Source of the DNA: Chrysoporthe austroafricana
Lineage: Eukaryota; Ascomycota; Sordariomycetes; Diaporthales; Cryphonectriaceae
DNA: 64,000 bases
Assembly: GCA_001051155.2 (NCBI GenBank)
Contig: JYIP02000004.1
Span: 3,776,383 to 3,840,382 of the forward strand
Direction of reading: 5' to 3'
The notes under the pieces are model-generated. The model was not told the origin of the DNA. It made no database searches and worked only from the letters and a program-made list of their open reading frames with translations. The position numbers and the translations under genes were made by a program. The first letter of the stretch is position 1; each line of letters begins with the position of its first letter. Shown in pieces: positions 1 to 9,791 of the stretch.

Positions 1-1208
1 AGCCCATCGACGAGTCCATGGCCATCGATGACGAGAGGCCAGATGAGCAGAGCCGGGTGATGCCGCAGCAAAACGATGAGGAGATGATGGATATCGATGA
101 CGAGGTGGATGGGACGCAACAAGACGAACCTAATGACAAAGAGGTGCCAGAGCGAGACGAGTCGCGGACTGGTGTCGCAACGAGGCGTGGTGTCTTCGAC
201 AGAGAACTTTCCGAGTCCCCTACAAGAGCCATGGAGACCGAGCAGGAAGAGAAAATTGTTGAGGAAACCTCGACTCAACTTTCAACTACGCACATCTCTG
301 ACGAAGATCGGCCGCTGAGAGACTACGTCTCGTCTCTGGAGTCTTGGACGAACTTCCAAACCAAAACCCACCCCTTGTCTTTAGCCCTCACTTCTCAGCT
401 CCGCCTCATCCTCACGCCCTCTCAATCAACCAAACTTTCCGGCTCCTACCGCACTGGTAAGCGACTCAACATTAAGAAGATCATCCCCTACATCGCCTCC
501 TCCTACAAGCGCGACAAGATCTGGATGCGCCGCGCAATCCCCACCAAGCGCACCTATCAGATCCTCCTCTGTGTCGACGACTCGCGTAGCATGGGCGAGA
601 CGACCTCTGGCACCATGGCCCTCGAGTCACTTGTCATGGTCTCCCGCGCACTCGCCATGCTCGAGGTCGGCCAGGTCGGCGTCATGGGCTTCGGCGCCGA
701 CGTCTTCACGGCACACGACCTCACCGCGCCGCTGCTCAACTCCCACGATGCCGGAGCCAAGGTCCTGCAGAACTTCACCTTCGAGCAGGACCGGACCGAC
801 ATATGCCTGCTCATCAGACAGACGATTGACCAGTTCCGTGCGGCGCGCAACACCAATAGGTCAGGTAGCGGAGAGGACTTGTGGCAGCTTGCCCTGATCC
901 TCTCTGACGGGCTGACGCCTAGCTCGGCGCACGAGCGGATCCGAAGACTTCTGCGCGAAGCCCTCGAGGAGCGTATCATGGTCGTGTTCATCATCATGGA
1001 CGACTTCAGCACCAAGAAGGGCGACAGCGTGCTGGAGCTCAAGGAAGCAAAATTTGTCAAGGATGCGGACGGCAACAGCAGGGTCGTCATCGAGAGATAT
1101 CTGGACACGTTCCCCTTTCAGTACTACCTCATTGTACATAACCTTGAGGATCTTCCGGGCGCTCTGGCTGGGTTGCTAAGGACCTGGTTCGCAGAGGTCA
1201 ACTCGTGA
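1..1208 (+). CDS. MDN1: Midasin (Mdn1/Rea1) C-terminal end, partial
   Basis: Only the last ~400 residues of a much larger gene; the reading frame is open to the left edge, so the ATG at 18 is internal. Midasin is the nuclear AAA-type dynein-like ATPase that remodels pre-60S ribosomal particles by pulling on Rsa4 and Ytm1. Seen here is an acidic D/E-rich stretch (bases ~60-330) followed by the C-terminal VWA/MIDAS domain. The metal-binding DxSxS motif appears as VDDSRSMGE at about 570-600, and a later SDG at about 904-912 is a plausible further MIDAS residue. The C-terminus (LAGLLRTWFAEV) fits the family. No intron is visible in this part. The D/E-rich linker plus a terminal MIDAS domain is characteristic of midasin. 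The six AAA modules must lie upstream, outside the window. Confidence in the family is high. Confidence 0.93.
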   Translation, partial: PIDESMAIDDERPDEQSRVMPQQNDEEMMDIDDEVDGTQQDEPNDKEVPERDESRTGVATRRGVFDRELSESPTRAMETEQEEKIVEETSTQLSTTHISDEDRPLRDYVSSLESWTNFQTKTHPLSLALTSQLRLILTPSQSTKLSGSYRTGKRLNIKKIIPYIASSYKRDKIWMRRAIPTKRTYQILLCVDDSRSMGETTSGTMALESLVMVSRALAMLEVGQVGVMGFGADVFTAHDLTAPLLNSHDAGAKVLQNFTFEQDRTDICLLIRQTIDQFRAARNTNRSGSGEDLWQLALILSDGLTPSSAHERIRRLLREALEERIMVVFIIMDDFSTKKGDSVLELKEAKFVKDADGNSRVVIERYLDTFPFQYYLIVHNLEDLPGALAGLLRTWFAEVNS

Positions 1209-2258
1209 TCTATTCTCTTTTGTTCCTCAGCATTGGCGTGTGGATCGCATGATCGGCATTTATTGTTTTGTACTTGGCATTAAGAGAGATGGCTGAATAA
1301 AATTTGGATTCCAATGCTTCATAATGCATTCATACATTCTTTTGTCTCTGGCTGTCTGAAAAAGACATTCTCAGATTGTTCTCACAAGAGATGTCCTGGG
1401 AGACTACCTAAGTAACCTGTCAATCGAGGCCATTCACAAATTGAAAACCCGTATTATCAAGCTTGACACCTTAAGTACCACTTGATCAAGCTCGGCCCAA
1501 CCACCGGTGTAGCCAGCATCGCTAAGCGTAAGTTCACCTCATCTACCAGCGCGCCCCAGAAACAATCTCGGATGCTCCAGTGGCATCGACGTCTAGAGTT
1601 CTCAGATGTCTAGCCTATAAGCTCCTCATCGACTCTTAGTACCTACCCGCGCTCGCAGTCCAAGCAGGCTTGCCATGAGACGGCGGGCGGAGAACCATCG
1701 GGCCTCTTCCCTGGTGAGCTTTGGCGGCGCTTGAAGGCGTGGCTGCTGCGTACTTTGGTTCTCATGCGAAGCGCTCGAGCCTTATTAAACTCAACGGCAA
1801 TGCTGCCGAAGATATCGGCATGGTTAATGAGCGCTGAGATACTAAGCCAGGAAGGGACCCTCGGTGCGGAGTACGCTGGCCTCTCAAGTCGGGTCAAGAG
1901 TGAGGCTCCGTGGCAGCTTCTTGTATATCATGCATTTGTTGCGGTGAATCATTCCATACAATGAACGAAGTGTGTCGATACGGATGGCTCCGGCCATAAG
2001 TCATACATCAGCACGGTGGACAAAACCATGAACTAAATACGATCAGCTCATTTCATCAAGTGATGCACGTGGCCGTGGCCTCGAGATGGACACTGTGGTC
2101 CTCATTCGCGATTTGCTACGCCTGGTGATCACTATGTACAGATCATCAAAAGCGAGATCCAACAAATTTTGGATGTAGTTTCTAGCATCATTATTCATGA
2201 AGTAATTGGAAAAATAAAGTAAGTAAGAACTCTGGATACCAGGTTGTGCGAATCCTCC
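1209..2258. other. Intergenic, MDN1 / FHA kinase (convergent)
   Basis: About 1 kb between two convergent genes. It should hold both 3' UTRs. Short open frames occur on both strands but none has codon bias, a recognisable domain or splice support. I see no RNA gene or repeat. Confidence 0.5.
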
Positions 2259-4637
2259 TCAAACCGGAGTCCAGGGGTCCTGGAAGTTGATGGGTTTTCC
2301 ATCAGCTGGGTCGAGGACGACCTTCCTACGCTTGCCCGCGCGGCCGTCGCCTGAGTCGTCAGACCTGTGACGCTTTACAGAATCGGCGGGAAGATCCTCT
2401 TGCCTTGCCTTGAATGGCCAAGTCATATTGCGTGGGAGGAATTTGAGATTGTTCTTCTTGAGCTCGGCGAGCAGCATCAGCTTGTCGTGGTCCCTCTCAG
2501 CACGAGGACGTCTCGGGGACAAGATCTTGTCTAAGGTGATGGCGCGACCTCCGATCCTGTGAGTTACGTTAGTAAAGCCATCCTCTTTCTAGAAACCAAT
2601 GTTCGAGATGTGAAGGTATTAGGACAATTTGGCGGCAGAACTTACGACAAGTCGCCATAGCTACCCCGTCTGCCAAACAACTTCTTTCGCTGCTTTGGGC
2701 TCATTTCATCCCGAATCTTTCTCCAGGCCTCTGGGTCGGTGTTCGTCTTCCAAACATGGTTGTTGTTATCGGAACGCTTCCGCTTCCCTTTGGCAAAGTG
2801 ACGAGATTTCTCCGTCGTGGTCCTAAGCTCGGGGTTGTATTTCCCGAAGTTGCCAAATATGGAACTCCGTCGTTTTGGTCTGACACTGCCGGCTTCAAAT
2901 TTTGGGGGCAACTTCGTGGGTATGAGCACATTGGGGAGCTCCCGGATTAGGTCAATATGCACTTTCCGATATTTCCAGCTCTCAATAGTCTGCTGCTCGC
3001 GGGAACGGAACAGCATGTGGATGTCACAAGGCTCGTTAATCCAGGGATGCTTTAGGGCCTCCGTGGCAGTGATCCTGGCCTTTGGATCGATCTCCAGGCA
3101 CCGACGTATGAAGTCTTGGCCGCATGCTAAGATGGGCTCGAGTCGGAAGCTATTGATCTCGTAGAACAAAGTCTCGAAATCTAGAGATTTGATCGAGGGA
3201 TTCGCAGGTAGGAGATACTCGAGGTTCTCGAGAGTGTCTACCTGCGAGTGGCCTGCGAGCAGCTGCGCAGCCATGAGACCGACAGCCCACATGTCGATGG
3301 CGGTGTCATGTTCACCACCCGGTAGGAACTGCTCACTAAACGCAGAGTCAGTAGGGATCTAGTTCTAGAACGTAATTATCAAAAGCACTTACGGGGCCTG
3401 CCATCCTCTAGTTCCGCAGACACTTTTCATTCGGCCCTTTGTCATCAATCCGACATGACCAAAATCCGTGAGGGCAATTCGGTGTGCTGGCTTAGGGCAG
3501 ACCATGCAGAGGATGTTTTCGAGCTTGAGGTCCCGATGTGCGACGCCTTTGGCATGCAGGTACTCGAGGGCTCGGAGGACTTGGCAGACCATCCATCTGA
3601 CTTCGAGCTCTTTGAATTGGACGAAACGTATGAGCAGTGAGAAGAGATCTCCGCCAGACGCAAGCTCCTCGAAGACATAGCTGTGGGAGACAATCAGTGG
3701 CTGTATGTCAGATTGAAGTGAGAGACGGATGAATGCTCACAGGGTGTGGTTGCTCTGGTAAGCGCGTTTGAAAGATGAGATATTTGGCTGTGTGCTGGTT
3801 AGTGGGAATTTTATGCAACTGAAGAGTGTCTAATGGCACGAACATGCTCAATTTGGCTCATCATGGCAAGTGAGCGCAGTATCTTTTGGATCTCCTTGTC
3901 ACAGCCGGCGTCTCTCAGCTTCTGTAGGTCGTAAATCTTGCAGGCGAGTTGCTGTCCGCTCTTGACATCGTAGGAAAGGCGGACTTTAGTTGAAACGCCT
4001 TCTCCAAGCATCATATTGGTGATTCTGTAATGGCCAGCGAAGAGCTATAGACCGTTAGCGGGAGGTATAGGAGAACAGGAAAGGGGAGCACACCTTGGCT
4101 TCATCCTTTTGGATCTGTGTCAACTCAACCCTCTTCTTGGCCAGTAGTTTGACTCTAAAGGACCAGTGAGGCTTCATCATCACCGTGTCCCCATGATCGA
4201 GGAGTCTGGCTGCCTCGATACGGTTGCCTTGGCCAATGAGGGCGTCGTTTACAAAGGTCCCGTTGTTGGACTGGCGGTCTCGAACGTAGACCATAGGCTC
4301 AACACCCTCGTCGAAGATGATTGAGTAGAACTCCAAGTGGTTGCGTGAGACGGATACACTCGAGAATACATGGTCGCTGTGAAGACGTCCCGTGAGTGAA
4401 CGCTCATGCAATATTCACATGAACCAGTCAGATCAGATCGAACTTACTTTGTTCTCTGGTCGCGGCCGAACTTCAGGGTCTGGCCGGGGTGAAGTAGTAG
4501 GTTCTCTGAGAAGAAGCTTGTCAGCCGAAGAAAGTAACATGAAAGTTTGAGCAGAGTGAACAGATAAACTGACCTCTTGTAGGTGGGTCAGTCGAGCGGT
4601 CCTCGAACTCGAGCCGTGCCACCGGCTCGAACGACAT
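2259..4637 (-). CDS. FHA-domain serine/threonine protein kinase (Chk2/Mek1-like)
   Basis: Spliced gene of about eight exons, roughly 640 residues. The start is the ATG at 4637 (MSFEPVARLEFED). Exon 1 is 4574-4637, exon 2 4448-4505, exon 3 4094-4376, and exon 4 starts at 4044; later introns lie near 3800, 3710, 3360 and 2600. The N-terminus is a phosphothreonine-binding FHA domain (FGRDQRT, VSRNHLEF, SNNGTFVND). A kinase domain follows: glycine loop GEGVSTKV, ACK lysine, catalytic HRDLKLENIL, DFG and a GTRGWQAPE activation segment, with HPWI closing the C-lobe. The tail is basic with a bipartite nuclear signal (KRH...KRRK). FHA plus kinase is the architecture of DNA-damage and meiotic checkpoint kinases (Cds1/Rad53/Dun1/Mek1, Neurospora PRD-4). 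I cannot tell which subfamily. DFGH and GTRGW differ from the usual DFGLA and GTPxY forms, suggesting a divergent fungal member. Confidence 0.85.
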
Positions 4638-5548
4638 CTTGACTGGTTGGCGCAGAAAGGGTGAATGTAATAGGTGATCAGAATGTGTAGTATGAAGAAA
4701 GGCTCCGTCCAGCGGAGGCAAGTAGTGACTGTAGTATGGTGTGAAGGATCTCGAGATCGACTCGAGCAGAACGTAGTGAATTAATTGTTGGCTACGTCAG
4801 GACGGGCTCACACGGCCAGGTGTGAAAGACAGAAGAGACGGTCGAAATGAGAGATGCCTTTATAAGTAATGGTGGCTGGAAGGACTGAAAATAATTATGG
4901 CCCAATATTTCGAGGGCTGAATAATAGACGAAATGTCGAACAATAGAAGAATGCAGACGGAGGACTGAGAAACCAGCCTGCTGACCATTCAGCGTTCTCT
5001 CTCTCTCTTTTTAATACATCTCGCAATTTTTCTGACGCTAGACCAATCGTCTGATGTTCAAGTACCTACTCAAGCAGCGGAGATGGTAGAGCTCGCGGAA
5101 GAAGGGACGACGTCCTCTGCTGCTTCCCCAGAACAGGAAACTACACAATAAGAGGCAGGATGGGCCCATTGTCATTATCATGGACCACTTAGGAAAACTG
5201 CAACCTCGGTACTTGAAAATAAAGCAGTTTCACGCCTTAGATATATCTTCTAGATCCAAAAAAAAAATGGATCTGAGTGGTATCTTTTTGAAGGCTGGCC
5301 CCTCGCGGAGGAGTGGGTGCTCCTTGGGGGGGGGGCGTCCTAGCCCTAGCCCTAACCCTGAACGAAGTACTCTAAACCCTGAAGCAGCGTGCTGAAGCTG
5401 GTTTCGTCCAGCTACGTCAGCGGCTCGACCACGTGGGAGCAGTGCTGCATCCCATTCATTTTTCGTTGAGATCGTATTTATTTCTGGTCCACGAGAGCTC
5501 AATGAATGTCCTGAGGGGAATCTCACCTCGATTGAACTTCCATCGACA
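4638..5548. other. Divergent promoter region, FHA kinase / FUN14
   Basis: About 0.9 kb between two divergently transcribed genes. It holds a run of ten G (5326-5335) directly followed by a telomere-like motif (listed separately). No supported coding sequence. Confidence 0.5.
5339..5363 (+). repeat. Short telomere-like CCCTAA/CCCTAG motif
   Basis: Three near-perfect units of the C-strand telomere repeat (CCTAGC, CCTAGC, CCTAAC, then CCCTGAA), about 190 bp upstream of FUN14. CCCTAA is the telomeric C-strand repeat of most filamentous fungi. Possible readings are a telobox-type promoter element, or a scar of double-strand break repair. Too short to be a true telomere. Confidence 0.6.
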
Positions 5549-6138
5549 ATGGCAACAATAGCACTCTGCCGCGGTGCGCTCCGGCGCCATGCCGTTCCGC
5601 TAACCTTGGGTATGTCAACGAGTCTGTTCTTGGCCAGCCGCCAACGCCCGATACGTCTTGATGCCGTGCCCACCATGTCGAGATCTCCGCCACCAGCTGT
5701 AGAGCGGGTCGTGGCCGAGTCGGAGGGTTGGTTGGATCCCGAGGTCATCAAGCAGTTATCTGGAGGAAGTCTCGCAGGTGAGGAATGCTACTGTTGCGAA
5801 ATGCAGAAGTGAGACTGGCTGACTGGTAGTGATGGCCTAAGGCTTCCTGGCTGGGGTGTTGGTCGGTGTCTTCTCCAAAACATTGGTTCTTCTCACCGGG
5901 ATAGCAATCGTGGCTGTTCAGGTAAGTCGATGTTGTCAACCTTCCAGAGAAAGAGTGAGCGACTGATCGGCAACGTTATATATAGGTGGCCTCTCGCAAC
6001 GGCATCGATCTCCTGGGGATGCTCAAGTTGAGACAGAGGGTAGAGTCTTCACGGGTGTTATCCGCCCTGGAGAGGAACCCGACTTTCAAATTGGCGTTTG
6101 GTACGACGTTTGCGTTGGCGGCCTTCATGCAATTCTAA
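5549..6138 (+). CDS. FUN14: FUN14 family mitochondrial membrane protein
   Basis: Three exons, 5549-5777, 5842-5921 and 5986-6138, giving 153 residues; all junctions are GT-AG and keep frame. FUN14/FUNDC1 proteins are small mitochondrial outer-membrane proteins; the animal member is a mitophagy receptor, and fungal members are less understood. The N-terminus (~1-60) is basic and hydroxylated (ALCRGALRRHAVPLTLG), as expected for mitochondrial targeting. The core carries the Gly-rich FUN14 signature (GGSLAGFLAGVLVGVFSK), then a hydrophobic segment LVLLTGIAIVAVQ and a final helix FGTTFALAAFMQF at the very C-terminus, as is usual for the family. It is convergent with aminopeptidase P, with only 109 bp between stop codons. 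Confident by pattern; the intron placement is my own reading. Confidence 0.85.
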
Positions 6139-6247
6139 ACAGAAATATCATACATGCTCAAGCCATCCGCGCTTGTCAACACGCAAACCAACATCCCTGC
6201 TCGTCGCCCGCCACGTCGGCTTTGCTGCTCATGCTCTCCGGGCTCGT

Positions 6248-8447
6248 TCACAAGGGCGCGGTCTCCCTTTTCAGCCACGCCAAGGCGAGCTCATCATCCT
6301 TGAAGAAGTCCTTTGTCTTCTCGTATATCTCCTTATGATGGTCGTTCAACCAGTCTTTCTCGCTTTGGGTCAGAAGGTTGACGTCGATCAGGTTACGGCA
6401 GTAGGGCGTCATCGTAACGTGCTCGAAACCGAGGAAAGGCCTGTCGCCGAACTGGAAGGCTGTCTCGACCTCCTTCACGATTGCGATGTTCTCAATGCGG
6501 ATTCCAAACTCTCCGTCCTCATAATAGCCTGGCTCGATCGACGTAACGTTTCCTGCGGATATATATACGTCGGCATAGTTCTTTCTCGTTCCGATACCAA
6601 TAGGGCCCTCGTGCACATTCAGGTAGGATCCGACACCATGGCCTGTGCCGTGACGGTAGTCCAGCCCCTCATTCTGCCAAAGCTTTGTCAGTCCCACCGA
6701 GTTGGTCGCAGGGAGATGGAACATACCCAGAGGAACTGGCGGGCTAAGCAATCCAGAGCAAAGCCAGTAGTGCCTTTGGGGAAGATGGCACGATCCAGGG
6801 CTATGTTGCCCTTCAGCACAAGAGTATTTGCCCGTCTTTCTTTCTCTGTAGGCGTTCCGAAGTGCAGAGTTCGCGTGGTGTCTGTCGTGCCGTCAAGGAA
6901 TTGTGCTCCGGAGTCGCAAAGGTAGATCTTTGTCGGATCGATGACCGAACAGCTTCCTTTCTCCGGACTGTAGTGGATGACAGCAGCACTGTACTTTGTC
7001 AGTTCGCGATTGCGCCAATGCTCGCCCTGTGTTGACTTACTTGGCTCCCGTCGATGAGATTGTCGGGAAAGAGAGACCAACGAAATCCTTCTGCTTCGAC
7101 CGCAACTCCTCGAGTTTGTCGGCTGCGGTTACCTCATCCAAAACGGCCTTCTTGTTGATCAACTGATCCTCCATCCACGCGAAATAAGCCGTCAATGCGG
7201 CACCGTCTCTGATATGACATTGTCGCATGCCCTCCAACTCGGTCTCATTCTTCTGTGCTTTGAAATCACCAACCGGGGATCGGATTTCCTCAACAGCGTC
7301 ATCACCTCCCAGAGCCAGTTTCAGAGCCCATGACCCCTTGGTGGAAATCGCGCATTGCTTTGCGGAACTGGCTGCATTCATTGAGTCACTGCTTGAAAGA
7401 GACTTGCCAAGAGCCTTGGCGTCATCAAAGAGGCTATTGTAGGGCTTAACCGTGACACCGCTCTCGGCCAGATAGCTGTGGCTGTCATCGGCAAGTTTCG
7501 CTGAGTCGACATAGAGCGTCGCCTCATTCGCTGTGATGATGGCATACGAGAAGAAAACTGGGTTGTAAGGGATATCGTTTCCGCGCAGGTTGAACAGCCA
7601 AGCGATCTCGTCGAGCATGGAGACGACGAAACAAGCAAGGTTCTTCTTGGCCAGCTCCTTCCGCAAGCCAACGAGTTTCTCCTTGGTATCCTTACCAGCG
7701 TACTTTTGAGGAAGCAATTTGACTAGCTCGTTGGGGCGGCCTGGTCTGTCCTGCCCCCAAACGATGTCCACCAGGTTCTCATCGACGGCGACGAGGTCCA
7801 GGCCCCCTTTCTTTTTGATGTCCGCGAGGAGCTTCTCGGCTGTCTGGCTTGTGATCAGGGTAGGGTCAACACCAACGGTCTTGCCGCCAGCGGACTCATC
7901 TGCAGTCCACTCTTTCCAGGTGGGTACATCCTGAAGACCCTGCTTCAAGAGAGTCCAATTGTTGTCCAGCTGCTTGGATGCCTGGTTGAAGTACCTGCCA
8001 TCCGTCGCCAGAGACGCCTTCTCATGAGTGATAACTGCACAGCCTGCTGAGCCGCTGAATCCAGAGATGAACTCTCTCCTGGCATCGCATGGTGCGATGT
8101 ACTCAGAGGAGTGACTGTCCTCTGACGGCACGACTGGAAATAAGATGTCGTTAACAAATTGATTCGGGCAGATGGCGAGGGAGCCGGGGAGCATACTGAC
8201 CGTAGATGTCGATCTTGCGCTCTCTCATGAGCTTGCGCAGCTCAGCGAGCCGTCTTCCGGTCTCCACAGTCTCCATATCGGCTGCAGCACTGCTATATCT
8301 AGCGGTCCAAGAGAAGGATGTTGTCCTGGAGGTGAAATCGGGAGTGATATTGCCTCCAAATCTATGCGGGATTTGAGAGATTTGAGCAGCGAATGACGGG
8401 CCCTTGCAAGCAGCAATGAAGCAGGGCCTCGAGAGGATGAAGAACAT
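6248..8447 (-). CDS. AMPP: Xaa-Pro aminopeptidase P (M24B metallopeptidase)
   Basis: Four exons: 8201-8447, 7041-8133, 6727-6988 and 6248-6673. It removes N-terminal residues that precede proline. Two creatinase-type N-terminal domains ([20 protein letters not shown]) precede the pita-bread catalytic domain. The dinuclear Mn site can be read: the Asp of [17 protein letters not shown], the second Asp in the same motif, His of [12 protein letters not shown], Glu of SIEPGYYE and Glu of GIRIEN. Two starts are possible. ATG at 8276 ([10 protein letters not shown]) gives 618 residues, close to the usual cytosolic form. The upstream in-frame ATG at 8447 gives 675 residues, adding an Arg/Ser-rich leader ending in ARYSSAAAD that looks like a mitochondrial presequence. 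I chose the longer frame because it is open and leader-like; dual use is possible. Confidence 0.9.
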
Positions 8448-9791
8448 AAATAATGTCTGCAGAAGTGAGGGTAGCAAAAGCGAGAGGAGTATCTGGCAGA
8501 CTTATTGAGGGCGGGAGGAGATACCACCGAGTTGAAGTATCCAAGCAGCAGCGCTGCTCAGCACCCCACCCTGGAAGTCTCCACTCTGGCAGGACCCACG
8601 GCACCAGTGTCCGTAGTGTCCTCCTACCTAATTCGGCCTGCCCCCAAGATGATCTGGCCCGTCTTGCTTCGGTTTAAGACTGAGACTAATCTCGTTCTGA
8701 AAACCCATCAATTGTGAGTTCTTGCATATGGCTATGGTAGGCTATGTAGGTCTCTACCATTTAAACTGATCAATTCGCTGCAATCGCGTATCGGGTGTCT
8801 AACACATCGCCACTGTGAAAATGAGCACAAAGGAATACTCTGATAAGTCTTGCAGGCCTTGTTGGCATTGCTAACACTGCTGTGGTACTGCCTAGCAGCT
8901 GTTCCCCCTTCACGAGCCTGGAGGAAGAAGGTGCAAGTTCACTAACTCAACCCACCCACTTTTCCACCTTGAATTTTACGTAGGCAACATCAAAATGCCT
9001 CATGATGACACTGCAAGGGAGAATTGGCTTATTGATAGTATCAGCCATTTTGGAGACACGGGGTTTTTCTAATACAGGGGCGATATTCTCAGGAACGCGA
9101 AAACGAATGCGATGGAGGGAGGTAGGTCAATACCACGTCGTACTTGAAATTTCACAACTACGAAGAGACTACAGGTTGAGAACAATCTGTACGTGCTGTC
9201 TTGAAGACAGCGTAGTATAAGGACTGGACATTAATCAATATAGTTTGGCCTTGATTTGCCGCTATTGACTCATCTGATGTATGGTGTGGCCATCCCTTTG
9301 CAATTGTGAGCTCGCGTTTTGAGTTTTTGGTTCAAGCTTAGGCTGGTGTATCCTAAACCCTGGATGCTGGGCAATGCCGGTGGCAGCGGTCGACCGGCTC
9401 TGTCAGGCCTCAACGGTGGGAAGCGTGGGGGAGGCACAGAAGTATGATTTGGAGGTACCTAAGTACATCTTATCGATAAAGCTGACATTTCTACCCCACT
9501 ACGGGCCTCTGCTTCCACTGCCCAGCACCCGTAACACCAGTACCACAGTTTCCGTCCTGCTAATACAAACGAAGTTTCGAGTTGCTTTTTCTCCTGCTGA
9601 ACCCCCCATCTTAATGCAATGCCATGTAGCCAGAGAAGTGCCAACCTCACCTTCACCGTCCGTCAACCTTAGCAAGCGCCCCACATCGTGGCCTAGTCCC
9701 ACCATCACCTTCGACCTGCGCAACCGCTTTCACGCAGAGCACGACTTCCGCCAAGGCTTGCTGGCCGTCGCTATGTTGAGTGCAAGTCAAG
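8448..9791. other. Divergent intergenic, aminopeptidase P / KAP122
   Basis: About 1.3 kb between divergent genes, presumably two promoters and 5' leaders. Several short open frames lack domain or splice support. I see no tRNA, repeat or mobile element. Confidence 0.5.

Noticed and set aside
6098..6925. 275-codon plus-strand ORF
   Set aside because: Antisense to the catalytic domain of aminopeptidase P.
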